Shown: positions 1-9,621, counted from the stretch's first letter. The stretch: 64,000 nucleotides of DNA from Oligoflexales bacterium (GCA_023301565.1 JALZUO010000028.1:1-64000), one strand, 5' to 3'. The notes: a model not told the origin generated them from the sequence alone. Made by a program: numbers and translations.

Positions 1-2
1 AG

Positions 3-551
3 CTACTGATTCAGCTACTGCAGCAGAAAGTAGGTTCACCTATTTCCTATGCTGGGTTAGCTAGAGACCTTCAATGTTCGGACAAAACAGTAAAGCGCTG
101 GCCTAGGATACTCGAGGATATGTACGTGGTTTTTAAGGTGTCTCCTTACCACAAGAAAGTTATTCGCTCTAATACCAAGAAGCCTAAGTACTACTCTTAT
201 GACAACGCTCGAATCAAAGACGAGGGTGCGAGGCTAGAAAACTTAGTTGCAAACTCTCTTTTTAAAGAGTGTCATTTTAGGCAAGACTGCCTAGGCCAAG
301 AGTACAAGCTTTACTATCTCGCCAAAAATGGTGGCGTTGAGATTGATTTTGCTATCACCTTGCAAGATTCTGTTGCAAAGATGATAGAAGTAAAATCATC
401 GGGCAACACTCTTAGCAAAAATTTTGCAACTTTCAAGAAAGACCTACCAGATGCGCAAGCGGTGCAACTGGTCCACAACCTTGCTCGTGAGAAGACTTAC
501 CCAGACGGGAGTGAGGTTAGGTCTTTGGGCGAATGGTTGTGTAGATGGTGA
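3..551 (+). CDS. DUF4143-type AAA ATPase, C-terminal part (5' end outside window)
   Basis: The frame is already open at base 3 and runs 182 codons to TGA, so this is the tail of a longer gene. The visible part begins in a helix-turn-helix-like stretch (SYAGLARDLQCSDKTVKRW). It ends in a domain with the spaced acidic pattern VEIDF ... MIEVK, which resembles the PD-(D/E)XK-like core of the DUF4143 C-terminal region of COG1373 ATPases. The ATPase half (Walker A and B) would lie upstream of the window. The ATG at 120 falls mid-domain and is not the true start. These ATPases are widespread and their cellular role is generally unknown; some resemble antitoxin-like or mobile-element cargo. Family assignment rests on pattern recognition of the C-terminal half only. 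Confidence 0.7.
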   Translation, partial: LLIQLLQQKVGSPISYAGLARDLQCSDKTVKRWPRILEDMYVVFKVSPYHKKVIRSNTKKPKYYSYDNARIKDEGARLENLVANSLFKECHFRQDCLGQEYKLYYLAKNGGVEIDFAITLQDSVAKMIEVKSSGNTLSKNFATFKKDLPDAQAVQLVHNLAREKTYPDGSEVRSLGEWLCRW

Positions 552-666
552 GTTAGCCCTCATTTTTCAGCCCCCTATACGCTAGCTTATCGCTATCCAT
601 CCATATTCGTATCTTACTATCGATTTAGGATGCCTGCAGGTGTTCCCGTGAAACAGCCGCATGCAA

Positions 667-1119
667 TCACTTCCACTTAACAACGATGTTGACATGGTTT
701 TTGTCGTATTTAATTCCAACAGGATTCCAGGTAAACACCCAGTCTTTTATAAAATAACCGGCAAACATAGTAGCTAGACTGGTTGCCATCCAGGCTAGAG
801 GATCTAAGCTTATGCCTGGGTTGTAGCTTGAAGCATAGAGCATAATGGTAGCACCTATGATGATGCCAGTTACCCCAACGGTCGACTCTGCGCAGATGCA
901 GCTTGCAGATACGGAAGGCTGTTTTTTTTCTTTGCTACGATAAAGGTAAATCAAGGCAAGGTCTCGGACAAGGCCCTGCACTAATATGATGTTAGATAGT
1001 ACGAGGATTAGGGTCGATGTTTTTATTTTTGCGGGGACAACGCCTGCGTTTGCTAAAACAAAAGCTAGGCCAGCAGCGCACGCAATCAAAAATACCTCTA
1101 CTTTTTCCAATTTACTCAC
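667..1119 (-). CDS. Small four-helix membrane protein, unknown function
   Basis: This 150-residue protein has about four hydrophobic segments (roughly residues 7-25, 35-58, 80-98 and 105-125) and no recognisable catalytic motif. It starts with GTG at 1119, preceded by an AGGCGG element about 10 bases upstream. It begins 20 bases after the stop of the DUF1223 gene on the same strand, so the two are probably co-transcribed and may act together at the inner membrane. A cysteine pair sits in the central loop (SASCICAES). I do not recognise the family. Confidence 0.6.
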   Translation of the reverse strand: MSKLEKVEVFLIACAAGLAFVLANAGVVPAKIKTSTLILVLSNIILVQGLVRDLALIYLYRSKEKKQPSVSASCICAESTVGVTGIIIGATIMLYASSYNPGISLDPLAWMATSLATMFAGYFIKDWVFTWNPVGIKYDKNHVNIVVKWK

Positions 1120-1139
1120 AGCTATATTCCGCCTGTATA

Positions 1140-1886
1140 CTATTTAAGGTAGCCACCAACCGCTTGGATGGGGGTCACGCCTTTGCCAGCGCTAACCCAA
1201 AATGCGGCCGCTTTTGCTTTTTTTGTAAATTTTGGATTTTTGCAGTTTTTTAATTTAACAGTTGCGTAGTACCTGCCTTTGATTTTTTGCAAAGGACGCA
1301 CATCGAACTTACATACTCCAAAATCATGCTTAAGAACTTTTCCCTTATTTTCGCCACTTTTTACGTTGGTTCTGGTTCCTAAAGTCAGAAGGCTAGAAAA
1401 AAGCCTGTAAGAACCTGCATCCTTAGTTGGCTTAAACTCTACTTTAAATGACCTTGAACCGTTGCCTGAGGCAGTTAGCTTTCCGGCCGGAGGGCCTAGC
1501 TTTGTTAAGAGCTTTACTTGCGAAACCCTAAACTCATTTGCGTTTAGTATAAACCCTGGGGTGTATACGCTGGGCTTAGGCCACCTGCTTGCTAGGCTGC
1601 GCTGGCGCTGCGAATAGTCGGAATCTGATAGTACATCGCCCCATCCAAGGTAGTCCCAGTAGTCCACATGAAACCCTACCGGCACAAAGGTTTTCCATAG
1701 GCCGGGTTTCGACCTTCGCTTGGAAAGCCAGGCATCAGCCCAAGGGCAGCTGTGGCAACCTTCAGATGTGTAGAGCTCTAAGAGGTTTACTTGCCTTATT
1801 TGGCTTTCAAAGGTTTGGGCCGTGGCCTGAGCCGAATAGGTGAGGAGTGCTATGAATAGGGTAATAGTTAAAGTCATCGAGTTCAT
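1140..1886 (-). CDS. Exported DUF1223 thioredoxin-fold protein
   Basis: The 248-residue protein starts with a Sec signal peptide (cleavage probably after ATAQ near residue 24). It then shows the DUF1223 signature: LLELYTSEGCHSCPWAD with a CxxC pair in a thioredoxin-like position, followed by FHVDYWDYLGWGD and SVYTPG. DUF1223 proteins are predicted periplasmic thioredoxin-fold proteins without an established reaction. The C-terminal half contains further cysteines (CKFDV, LKNCKN). It is the first gene of a probable two-gene unit with the membrane protein ending at 667. A TACAAT-like -10 box lies in the leader, but no convincing -35 was seen. Confidence 0.85.
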   Translation of the reverse strand: MNSMTLTITLFIALLTYSAQATAQTFESQIRQVNLLELYTSEGCHSCPWADAWLSKRRSKPGLWKTFVPVGFHVDYWDYLGWGDVLSDSDYSQRQRSLASRWPKPSVYTPGFILNANEFRVSQVKLLTKLGPPAGKLTASGNGSRSFKVEFKPTKDAGSYRLFSSLLTLGTRTNVKSGENKGKVLKHDFGVCKFDVRPLQKIKGRYYATVKLKNCKNPKFTKKAKAAAFWVSAGKGVTPIQAVGGYLK

Positions 1887-2189
1887 CTGTAAACCTTTTT
1901 GCAGCTTAGTTTGTGTCTATTGTAGCAAGTTTTTTGTGTAAGGTTTTTTCCCCCCAGATATGCACTTCATTGGACTCTCTATTGGCGTATTGCCTATAGA
2001 AGATAGGTGGGTAAGTTTGAGGTGTAATTTTGTCGAAAGAGCGAAGAAACTGTTGAGTGGAAAAAAGAACGGTTTAGCTTCGCATAAAATCTTGTTTCAA
2101 AGATCTGCTCTAAATTAAAACCCCCGAATACTTGATCAACAAGTTTTCGGGGGTTTTGTTTGAGTCGGTGTGTTCGCTAGTGCACTAAA
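1887..2189. other. Intergenic region between DUF1223 gene and DEAD-box helicase
   Basis: These 303 bases hold the leader of the DUF1223 operon on the right-to-left strand and the helicase terminator (listed separately). No ORF with a ribosome-binding site and no RNA gene was seen. Confidence 0.6.
2117..2156 (-). terminator. Rho-independent terminator of the DEAD-box helicase gene
   Basis: A long stem is formed by AAAACCCCCGAA on one side and TTCGGGGGTTTT on the other, extended by ACTTG/CAAGT around a short loop. Read on the minus strand it follows the helicase stop by about 34 bases and is followed by a T-rich run. Its flanking A and T tracts could let it work in both directions. Confidence 0.85.
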
Positions 2190-3734
2190 CTAGTGCCTAG
2201 AAGGCCTTGATGGTCGCGAATCTCTTTTTTGCCGCTTTGGCCTAGAGTCGCTTGTTCTGCCGCCACGAAATCCGCGGTTTGAATCTCTGCCGCCACCGCC
2301 GCCGCCACTTCTACCGCGCCGGTTAAACGAAGGACGTCCGCCTCTTCTAAATCCGCCGCCGCCGGAAGCAGCGCTGTCCAGAAGGGTCTGGAGCCTGCTA
2401 GGACTTACACCGATGTGTTTTGGTCCTTCAACTGGCATGCGTTTTTCTAAAAAGGCTAATGCTTTTGCTAGTAAGATCTCAGGCTCTTCCGTGGTTAGAG
2501 CAACTTGCGCTTTTTTAATCCAGCGCTCTTCGATCCAAGCTTCTTGTACATCTGCTAGAAGCTTGTTTTCTAAAAGGTCTCTAGTAGTGTGTAGGTCCGG
2601 CAAAAACTCAAAGCGAAACGGTAGTTTTTCTTTGCGAAGGTCTCTAAAGCCTGCGTTTTGTAGATCCGAGATCGAGGCAAAACTTACGGCAGTACCTTTG
2701 TTTCCGGCACGACCCGTACGACCAATCCTATGCGTGTAGCGGTCTTTGTTGTCTGGAAAGTCGTAGTTGATCACATGTGTTAGGTCGGGGATATCTAGCC
2801 CACGGCTTGCCACATCTGTAGCAACTAGAAACTTTACTTTGCCCTGGTGGAAACGCTCGATGGTTCTGCGGCGTTCCGGCTGAGAGTAGTCACCGTGCAG
2901 GGCTGCAACGCTGATGCCTTTTCCACCCAGAAGGCTACAAAGCTCATCTACGCCACGTTTTGTGCGTGAAAATAGAATGGTTTTCTCTGGGTTTTCAATC
3001 ACAAGATAACGCATAAGAGCATCCTGTTTTTCTTTGTGTTTTACAAGGTAAACAGATTGGTCAATGTCCTTGTGGGCCTCTGTGCCGTCGCCTTTGGCTT
3101 CGATGCGCTCAGGGTTAGAAAACTGGTCGTTTACAAGTCTTAAAACAGGTTTTGGCATGGTTGCCGAAAATAAAATCTTTTGAGATATGGCAGGCATAAG
3201 CTCAAGGATGTTTTTGATGGCTTCTAAAAAACCCATTTCCATCATTTCATCGGCTTCATCTACAATTAGTACCTTTGGGGTAAAGCGTGTGATGTTTTTG
3301 CTGCTTAAAATATCCAGCAGACGTCCTGGGGTTGCTACTACCACAGAGCTTTTGCCGTTTAGCTGGCGGATTTGTTTGTCGTATGGAACACCACCGACAA
3401 CCTGGCAGATAAAGTCGTCTTGGTACTTATCTTTGCTTTTTGTAAACTGACCAAAGGCTTTTACAACCTGGGTGCATAGCTCGCGCGTAGGTACAAGCAC
3501 GAGCACTTCGATGCTGTTGTCGTGCTTTAGGTTTTGCAGTGCGGGTAGTGCAAAGGCTGCCGTTTTGCCAGAGCCAGTCTTTGCGACTCCAATGATGTCT
3601 TTGCCTTCTAAAATGGGCGGAATGCAAAGCGATTGAATTTCCGTAGGCTCAGTAAAGCCATTATCCGCAATGTATGAGAGTAAACGTTTTGAAAGTCCCA
3701 ATGACTCAAAATTAGATGATTCTTTTGTATCCAC
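2190..3734 (-). CDS. DEAD-box ATP-dependent RNA helicase with arginine/glycine-rich tail
   Basis: This 514-residue protein unwinds RNA duplexes using ATP, probably in ribosome assembly or mRNA turnover. All core motifs are present in order: Q motif (TEPTEIQSLCIP), Walker A (AKTGSGKT), PTREL, TPGR, DEAD (VDEADEM), SAT (FSATMP), ATDVASRGLDIP and HRIGRTGRAG. The C-terminal tail (about residues 455-514) is rich in Gly, Arg and Ser and is probably an RNA-binding extension, as in RhlE/CsdA-type helicases. I do not see a DbpA-type RNA-binding domain, so the subfamily is left open. The start is GTG at 3734 behind an AAAGGA ribosome-binding site. The gene is monocistronic. Confidence 0.93.
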   Translation of the reverse strand: MDTKESSNFESLGLSKRLLSYIADNGFTEPTEIQSLCIPPILEGKDIIGVAKTGSGKTAAFALPALQNLKHDNSIEVLVLVPTRELCTQVVKAFGQFTKSKDKYQDDFICQVVGGVPYDKQIRQLNGKSSVVVATPGRLLDILSSKNITRFTPKVLIVDEADEMMEMGFLEAIKNILELMPAISQKILFSATMPKPVLRLVNDQFSNPERIEAKGDGTEAHKDIDQSVYLVKHKEKQDALMRYLVIENPEKTILFSRTKRGVDELCSLLGGKGISVAALHGDYSQPERRRTIERFHQGKVKFLVATDVASRGLDIPDLTHVINYDFPDNKDRYTHRIGRTGRAGNKGTAVSFASISDLQNAGFRDLRKEKLPFRFEFLPDLHTTRDLLENKLLADVQEAWIEERWIKKAQVALTTEEPEILLAKALAFLEKRMPVEGPKHIGVSPSRLQTLLDSAASGGGGFRRGGRPSFNRRGRSGGGGGGRDSNRGFRGGRTSDSRPKRQKRDSRPSRPSRH

Positions 3735-3928
3735 AGATTTTCCTTTGATGTTCCCTTGAGTAGTCTTTATCGACTGATAGGTTAGGCCACACAGAGAGAT
3801 CGAACGAAAGGGCCGAACAGGCTGGATGGAGACCTTGTTTACATTATAATCAGCCCCTAGCCAACCTAAGTATTAAAAAACCTAAGAATTATAGGAAACT
3901 ATAGGCATCTCCATGGTAAAATTCCTGC

Positions 3929-4768
3929 ATGGATCCACGTGTTTTTCAAATATGCAGCCTTTCTTGCTTTGCAGCCCTTGGATTGGGGGCTGGCATACTT
4001 CCGGCCGATGGTTTTAGGTTTGGGGTTTTTCTCGGCGTGGCAGGGCTGAGCGAATGGTTAGGGCACCTGGTTTTTAAGCGTACAAAGAGGTTTACACTTA
4101 GAAGTACACTGATCACCACCCTTTCTTTGTGGATACTGTTGCGTGTGGATTCGTTGCTTTGGCTTTGTTTAGTGCCTTTTTTGGCTATTGCGAGTAAATA
4201 CCTTTTTCGCTACTCGGTGGGTGGCAGCTACAAACACTTTTTTAATCCAGCAAACTTTGCCATTGTTTTGCCTATATTGTTAGGTGCACCCGTCTGGCTA
4301 AGCCCCGGAAACTGGGCCGGCAACGCAGGTGTTGGTATGTGGTTTTTAGCTCTGGGTGTTTTGATCACCTTGCAGGTCCGAAAACTAGATACCGCCGTTT
4401 GGTTTTTGGGCCTTTATCTAGGCTTACATCTTGTTCGCCATCTTTGGCTAGCAGATCCGCACGCCATCTACCTACATAAGCTGCAAAACCCAGGGTTAAT
4501 CCTTTTTGCTTTTTTTATGATCACAGACCCTAGATCCACACCTACAACGGCCTGGAGTAGGGGAGTGTTCGCAGCTCTGGTGGGGGTACTCAGTTTTTAT
4601 TTAAGTGCCAAAAACTTTGGGACCCACGACTTTTTTTATGTTTTGTTTTTTGCCTCTATGTTTACACCTGTTTTAGATGTTTTTTCAGGGCGCTCTGCAT
4701 TTGAATGGAAACAAAAAAACCTTACTGTTTATCAACCAAGTCTTAGTAAATCAAACCAAGCTGTATAA
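3929..4768 (+). CDS. RnfD/NqrB-family integral membrane protein
   Basis: The 279-residue protein has about eight hydrophobic segments and two signatures of the NqrB/RnfD family: FNPANFA near residue 106 and the C-terminal ITDPRSTP near residue 200. In Rnf and Nqr complexes this subunit carries covalent FMN and takes part in ion-coupled electron transfer. Here none of the other Rnf/Nqr subunits (A, B, C, E, G) is nearby, so it is a stand-alone homologue. It is followed 13 bases later by a DUF2330 gene, which suggests the two work as a pair. The start at 3929 lacks a clear ribosome-binding site. Confidence 0.8.
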   Translation: MDPRVFQICSLSCFAALGLGAGILPADGFRFGVFLGVAGLSEWLGHLVFKRTKRFTLRSTLITTLSLWILLRVDSLLWLCLVPFLAIASKYLFRYSVGGSYKHFFNPANFAIVLPILLGAPVWLSPGNWAGNAGVGMWFLALGVLITLQVRKLDTAVWFLGLYLGLHLVRHLWLADPHAIYLHKLQNPGLILFAFFMITDPRSTPTTAWSRGVFAALVGVLSFYLSAKNFGTHDFFYVLFFASMFTPVLDVFSGRSAFEWKQKNLTVYQPSLSKSNQAV

Positions 4769-4781
4769 AGGAGCGAAAAAG

Positions 4782-6218
4782 ATGCAACCTCAAAAATGTA
4801 GATCCAGCCTGTGGCTCACCCTTGTTGGAATATTAGTAGGTGGTGGTCTTGTTGCTAGTTCACCTGCACAAGCCTTTTGTGGCTATTTTGTTGCAAAGGC
4901 GGGAAGCGAGCTATTTAATAAAGCGTCTAGGGTGGTTCTTGTCCGTGACGAGGATAGAACTGTGATCACGATGGCCAACGATTACCAAGGAAACGCTTCT
5001 GAGTTTGCCATGGTCGTACCTGTACCGACCGTATTGGAAAAAAGCCAGATCAATGTAGGTGAGAATGCTTGGGTAGACCGGGTGGATGGCTTCACCGCGC
5101 CACGCCTTGCAGAGTACTTTGATCCGGATCCGTGCCAAACACGCTTCTATATGGAACGGGCAATGTCTATGCAAAATGCTCCCGGAGCACCGATGAAAAA
5201 GGCCCGTAATAAGAGCGCTAAATCTCTTGGCGTAAAAATAGAGGCAACTTATGAAGTTGGCGAGTACGATATTCTCATTTTAAGTGCAAAACAGTCTGAT
5301 GGCCTGCAAACATGGCTGATAGAAAACGGTTATAAGATCCCGCGCAAAGCCACTAAGATTCTTCGTAGCTACATAAAGCAGGGTATGAAGTTCTTTGTTG
5401 CCAAAATAAATATAGGGCGCCAAGAAAAAGCAGGTAGGCAGATGCTCAGACCCTTACAGATAGCCTACGAGAGCAAGCGCTTTATGTTGCCAATTAGGCT
5501 TGGTACCTTAAACGCAAAAGGCCATCAAGACCTGTTTGTCTATGCCATCACCAAAAAGGGTCGGGTAGAATCAACGAACTACCAGAATACCCGTATTCCA
5601 ACCGGGCAAGAGATTCCAGTGTTTGTCAAAAAGGATTTTGCAAACTTCTACCGTGCGATGTTTGATAAACAGGTAGAAAAGGACCATATGAAAACCGTGA
5701 TCACAGAGTATGCCTGGAACATGGGCTGGTGTGACCCTTGTGCAGCGGACCCTTTGAGTTCTAAAGAGTTAAAGCAGCTAGGGGTGTTTTGGCTGGGGCA
5801 AAAAGATCTGTCGACGAAAAAAAATGGGTTTGGACTTGTAAAGCCTAACCCGAGAATCCGCAGACCTCGCCCAGGCGGCCGTGGGCAAGAAGCCTTTGTA
5901 ACGCGGATGCACGTGCGCTATACGGCCAAGAAGTTTCCGGAAGATCTACTTTTTCAGGTAACCAAGGATACGAAAAACTTTCAGGGCAGGTACGTACTGC
6001 GGCACCCGTTTCGTGGCGAGTCAAAGTGCGAGCTAGCAAAAGAATACAAGGTCACGGTCCGCAAACAGCAAGAAAAACGAGTACAAGAACTGGCAAACCT
6101 GACTGGATGGATGCCTGCAGATCTTCGTAGAAAGGTTGCTTGGGTTGGTGGAAAACCAGCAGACAACGGAGCTGATAAGAAAAAGAAGAAAGATAAGTGG
6201 TGGCAAGGGATCTGGTAG
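4782..6218 (+). CDS. Exported DUF2330 domain protein
   Basis: I start this gene at the ATG at 4782, which has an AAAGGAG site 8 bases upstream. An in-frame opening at 4677 overlaps the previous gene and has no such site. The 478-residue product has a signal peptide (cleavage near SPAQA, residue 30) and then the DUF2330 pattern: an early Cys (FCGYFVAKA), VVLVRDEDRTVITMANDY and FAMVVPVPT. Conserved cysteines occur later (WCDPCAADP, SKCELA). DUF2330 proteins are predicted periplasmic or surface proteins of unknown activity. The C-terminus is lysine-rich and ends in tryptophans. It forms a two-gene unit with the RnfD-like gene and ends before a terminator. Confidence 0.85.
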   Translation: MQPQKCRSSLWLTLVGILVGGGLVASSPAQAFCGYFVAKAGSELFNKASRVVLVRDEDRTVITMANDYQGNASEFAMVVPVPTVLEKSQINVGENAWVDRVDGFTAPRLAEYFDPDPCQTRFYMERAMSMQNAPGAPMKKARNKSAKSLGVKIEATYEVGEYDILILSAKQSDGLQTWLIENGYKIPRKATKILRSYIKQGMKFFVAKINIGRQEKAGRQMLRPLQIAYESKRFMLPIRLGTLNAKGHQDLFVYAITKKGRVESTNYQNTRIPTGQEIPVFVKKDFANFYRAMFDKQVEKDHMKTVITEYAWNMGWCDPCAADPLSSKELKQLGVFWLGQKDLSTKKNGFGLVKPNPRIRRPRPGGRGQEAFVTRMHVRYTAKKFPEDLLFQVTKDTKNFQGRYVLRHPFRGESKCELAKEYKVTVRKQQEKRVQELANLTGWMPADLRRKVAWVGGKPADNGADKKKKKDKWWQGIW

Positions 6219-6262
6219 TACTATGGATCTAGTAGTGCCCGGTTTTTTGTTGACCGAACACA

Positions 6263-6291
6263 GAAATGCCGCCATCTAGGCGGCTTTTCTT
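6263..6291 (+). terminator. Terminator after the DUF2330 gene
   Basis: The stem GCCGCC (6268-6273) / GGCGGC (6279-6284) with a five-base loop is followed by TTTTCTT. It lies 50 bases after the DUF2330 stop and fits a rho-independent terminator on the plus strand. Confidence 0.85.
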
Positions 6292-6316
6292 ATAGTACTA
6301 TTTTTTTCCGTGCTCT

Positions 6317-8269
6317 TTATTTTGTTGTAGTACCTACGATGATTTTAAATTTTTCTAGGTGTTCCTGTGAGAGCTGCTTTCCTGGTTCTACCTCAATACG
6401 AAGGTTTGCTTGAAGCAACGGTAGGTTGAAGTGCAGGGTTCCACCTTTTAAAAGAGCCACGTGTCTTGTAGATTGGCTTTCATCTAGTGTGTAGTCTAGG
6501 GCGGTTAAATTGCCCTCACTGTCTCTGATGCCAATGCTTACTACCTGGCGGTCTGTTTCCAGTTTTAAATCATAAGTACTTAAAGCAAACTTTGTAACAA
6601 ACTCTCGCATAGCAGGAACCATAAAGCTTGCATAGTCGCTGTTCCGTACAGAGTAGGTCTCAGAGTTGGACTTAAAAGAACCGTGTTCTTTGATGCGCTG
6701 AGACAGGTCTATTTGCGACTGTCCTACAGACGCGTCCGAGTCTTGGCTGACGTCTTCGGCTTTTGTGACAATGCCGGCATAGAAGTATCCAGTTGTTTTT
6801 TCTTCAAGAAGGTCCATAAGAGCTTCGCCAACTACATCATTCATGGTTGCGCGGACGCTTGAGCTACTGCTTTCAATAGTCTGTTTCATTTTATCGTTGT
6901 GGTAAGTAAAGGTATGTCTTCTAACTATTCGTTTGAAGTCCTTTTGTACTCTTAAGCTATAGCGTGCATACAAGTCGTGTATTTTCATACTGCTACTGTT
7001 TTTGCGAAAGTCTTTTAGGTCTTGATACTGCTTTTCATTATGAATAAAAGGTGTCGACCTGCGGTCTTCAGTATGTGGCTCAAAGAACGAGCTTGTAGCA
7101 TTGCTTGCATTTAAATTCAATACCCTAGCCCCGGTTACAGTTCCTTCTACACAACCTAGGCGCGCTCCGGCTGCGGCTATATCAAGGCTATTTGAATAGG
7201 TCTGAGGTACTGGTGCATCAGGCTCAAAGTCGCACAGATCTCTTCCATTCATAAAACAATTTGAAATAGCCCGCGAAGTGTAGGTTCCAGGAGTTAAAAC
7301 CTTGTCAATGATTTTAGAGCAAGTGGCTTCCAAGGTTGGGAAAAAGTATCTATAGGAATACTGCGTTTTTGGGTTATCAAGCTTACAGTCTTCAGGGTTT
7401 GCCTCACATTCTGATAGGTTGACCCAATTATAACTGTCTTGTTCGTAGCCTTCGATTTCTGAGCTTTCAAAGCATTTTGATGCGTTGGAGTTTTCGCGAC
7501 CAACGTGTTCAGAGCTGTCTTCATCAGACACGTTTAGCAGCGCCAAAAGAGGGTTTTTTCTATACTCAGGAGATGATGGGTCTGTGATGCGGTCTCTTAC
7601 ATATTTAAGCATGCTGCACATGCTCATTTCATCCGAGTCCCCACCAGCACCGAGCTTTACAGATTCTGCTAGTTGGCGGCTTAGTTCGATGGCTTTTTGG
7701 TAACTATCTGTTTGAAGTATTGCATACTTCGCGATAGCTGGAAGCGTCTCAACGCTATATTTAATTTTGAACAGTTCGTTAGTGCTATTAAGTTCGTTTG
7801 TTCTTTTTCCACTGCCATCAAAATACTGGATTGAATCTTCCCTGATGGTGGAAAATGGGTTTGCGTAGCTTGCTGGTTTCCATTTGTCATCCCAAATTTG
7901 AAAAAGAAGCCTGTCTTGATCATCCCGGTAATAAATGGCGTCGTACAACCAAGTACCACTGCCTTGAAGGTGAGGCTCTATAAATGCGGTGGGTGTGATG
8001 ATATGGTAAGTGATGGGGTACTCGTGTAGAGCGGTTGCCATACTCTCAATGCCTTTAGCTAACGCAAGTTGCACATTGTGCATGCTTTGGCTTTGATCTA
8101 CAGAGATTACCACGTCGGTCATACTGCGTGTTTCACTTCCACCAAACGGAATCTCCACGACCTTTAAAGCTCCTGTTGTGTTGGATAAGAAGCTCGTGTC
8201 CGTGCAGCCTGCTGCAGCAACTGTTATCAGTAGCCAAAAAAGTACTGTTTTGATCCGAATTAAACTCAT
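6317..8269 (-). CDS. VWA-like domain lipoprotein
   Basis: This is a large (650-residue) surface or periplasmic lipoprotein. It has a signal peptide with lipobox AAAGC (Cys at about residue 21 from my start), followed shortly by VVISVDQSQSM, the DxSxS metal-binding motif of von Willebrand factor A domains. The middle part is cysteine-containing and poorly conserved-looking. I chose the ATG at 8269 because AAAGGG lies 5 bases upstream; an in-frame GTG at 8275 is too close to that site. The protein probably mediates adhesion or protein-protein contact, but no partner is encoded nearby and the rest of the sequence is unfamiliar. Confidence 0.7.
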   Translation of the reverse strand: MSLIRIKTVLFWLLITVAAAGCTDTSFLSNTTGALKVVEIPFGGSETRSMTDVVISVDQSQSMHNVQLALAKGIESMATALHEYPITYHIITPTAFIEPHLQGSGTWLYDAIYYRDDQDRLLFQIWDDKWKPASYANPFSTIREDSIQYFDGSGKRTNELNSTNELFKIKYSVETLPAIAKYAILQTDSYQKAIELSRQLAESVKLGAGGDSDEMSMCSMLKYVRDRITDPSSPEYRKNPLLALLNVSDEDSSEHVGRENSNASKCFESSEIEGYEQDSYNWVNLSECEANPEDCKLDNPKTQYSYRYFFPTLEATCSKIIDKVLTPGTYTSRAISNCFMNGRDLCDFEPDAPVPQTYSNSLDIAAAGARLGCVEGTVTGARVLNLNASNATSSFFEPHTEDRRSTPFIHNEKQYQDLKDFRKNSSSMKIHDLYARYSLRVQKDFKRIVRRHTFTYHNDKMKQTIESSSSSVRATMNDVVGEALMDLLEEKTTGYFYAGIVTKAEDVSQDSDASVGQSQIDLSQRIKEHGSFKSNSETYSVRNSDYASFMVPAMREFVTKFALSTYDLKLETDRQVVSIGIRDSEGNLTALDYTLDESQSTRHVALLKGGTLHFNLPLLQANLRIEVEPGKQLSQEHLEKFKIIVGTTTK

Positions 8270-8490
8270 AATCACCCTTTGCCCAATGCGCTGTTAATCG
8301 TGCCTTTGATCTTTAGTCAAGTACCCCATCGGATCAGGTAGGCAAGATCTTTAGGTTTTTTAGTTTCGAAAGGAATAAAGGTATTAAATATAGGTATTTA
8401 GATACTGTATTGCAGCGCTCAGCCTTTGGAATTAACACCTTCTTGAACCTATGGAACCGATAAAAAGGTGATTTCGCCAAAATGTAGGGA

Positions 8491-9621
8491 CTACTGGGGC
8501 TGTGTGGCGTTTACAACGTTCTTTCGAAGCGGCTGCGAGTGGAGCTGGCTTAGGCTTTTAGAAGCTAGTTGGCCACAGGCCGCAGATACTTCTAGGCCTT
8601 TACTGTAGCGAACTGGAGCTGGAATAGAGCGTGAAGATAAGTATTCTTGAAACTTACGTATGTTGGTATCAGAAGGCCTTTGGTAAGGCAGGCCAGGGTG
8701 AGCATTAAAAGGAATGAGGTTTACCTTTGCTCGCAAACCCTGCATAAACCGAATCAACTCTTTCGCGTGTGACGTGTCACAGTTTTTATCTTTGATAAGA
8801 ATGTATTCGATGGTGATTTTTTGGTTTGTAGTTTCTTGGTAGTAGATCAGAGACTTTTTTAACTCAGCTAAATTATAGCGCCTATTTATAGGCATAAGAT
8901 CAGTGCGTAGTTTGTCGTTGCACGCGTGCAGAGATACAGCCAAAGAGCCATCTATTTCATTGGCCATTTTTATGATGTTCGGCACAATGCCGCTTGTGCT
9001 AACTGTCACCCGGCGCTTGGAAAGATCGTAGCCGTCTGGGCTTACAAGTAGCTTTACGGTTTTTGCAACGCTGTCGTAGTTATCAAACGGCTCTCCCATT
9101 CCCATAAAGACAACGTGCGATATTTTTCGCTCTTCTTCCTCTGCAACTATAGAGTTTGCAAAAAGAAACTGCGCAAGGATTTCTTCGGCAGATAGGTGGC
9201 GAAAAAACCCTAGTTTTCCTGTTTGGCAAAACTTGCAAGCCAACTTACATCCGACCTGGCTTGAAACGCATAAGCTAACCCTGTCTTTATAGCGCAAGAT
9301 AACAGTCTCAGTGGTTTTTCCATCTTCTAGCTGAAACAATAGCTTGGAGGCTCCATCCTCACTGTCGAGCCTAGAGATAACCTTTGGCATGGTCCACATA
9401 AAGTCGCGGGTCAACATGTCGCGTAAATCCTTGGATAGGTTTGACATGTCGCTAGGGTGGGTGGCGCGTTTTAAAAAAAGCCACTCCACAATTTGCTTTG
9501 CTCTAAAAGGTTTTTGCTGGCTTTGAGCAAGGTACTGCTTCCAATCTTCCGTTGTTAAGAAGTAGGGAGATGGTTTTTGCTCTAAGTCGGCTATTTGTTT
9601 TTTTTTAAAATTTTCGGTCAT
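8491..9621 (-). CDS. rlmN: 23S rRNA (adenine-C2)-methyltransferase RlmN
   Basis: RlmN is a radical-SAM enzyme that methylates C2 of A2503 in 23S rRNA and of A37 in some tRNAs. The 376-residue protein has the radical-SAM cluster motif CKLACKFC, the MGMGEPF motif, SLHAC, and the C-terminal SAACGQLA containing the second catalytic cysteine that carries the methylene intermediate. Length matches the family. The gene is flanked by an unknown lipoprotein gene and an unknown exported-protein gene, so it appears to be transcribed alone. Confidence 0.97.
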   Translation of the reverse strand: MTENFKKKQIADLEQKPSPYFLTTEDWKQYLAQSQQKPFRAKQIVEWLFLKRATHPSDMSNLSKDLRDMLTRDFMWTMPKVISRLDSEDGASKLLFQLEDGKTTETVILRYKDRVSLCVSSQVGCKLACKFCQTGKLGFFRHLSAEEILAQFLFANSIVAEEEERKISHVVFMGMGEPFDNYDSVAKTVKLLVSPDGYDLSKRRVTVSTSGIVPNIIKMANEIDGSLAVSLHACNDKLRTDLMPINRRYNLAELKKSLIYYQETTNQKITIEYILIKDKNCDTSHAKELIRFMQGLRAKVNLIPFNAHPGLPYQRPSDTNIRKFQEYLSSRSIPAPVRYSKGLEVSAACGQLASKSLSQLHSQPLRKNVVNATQPQ

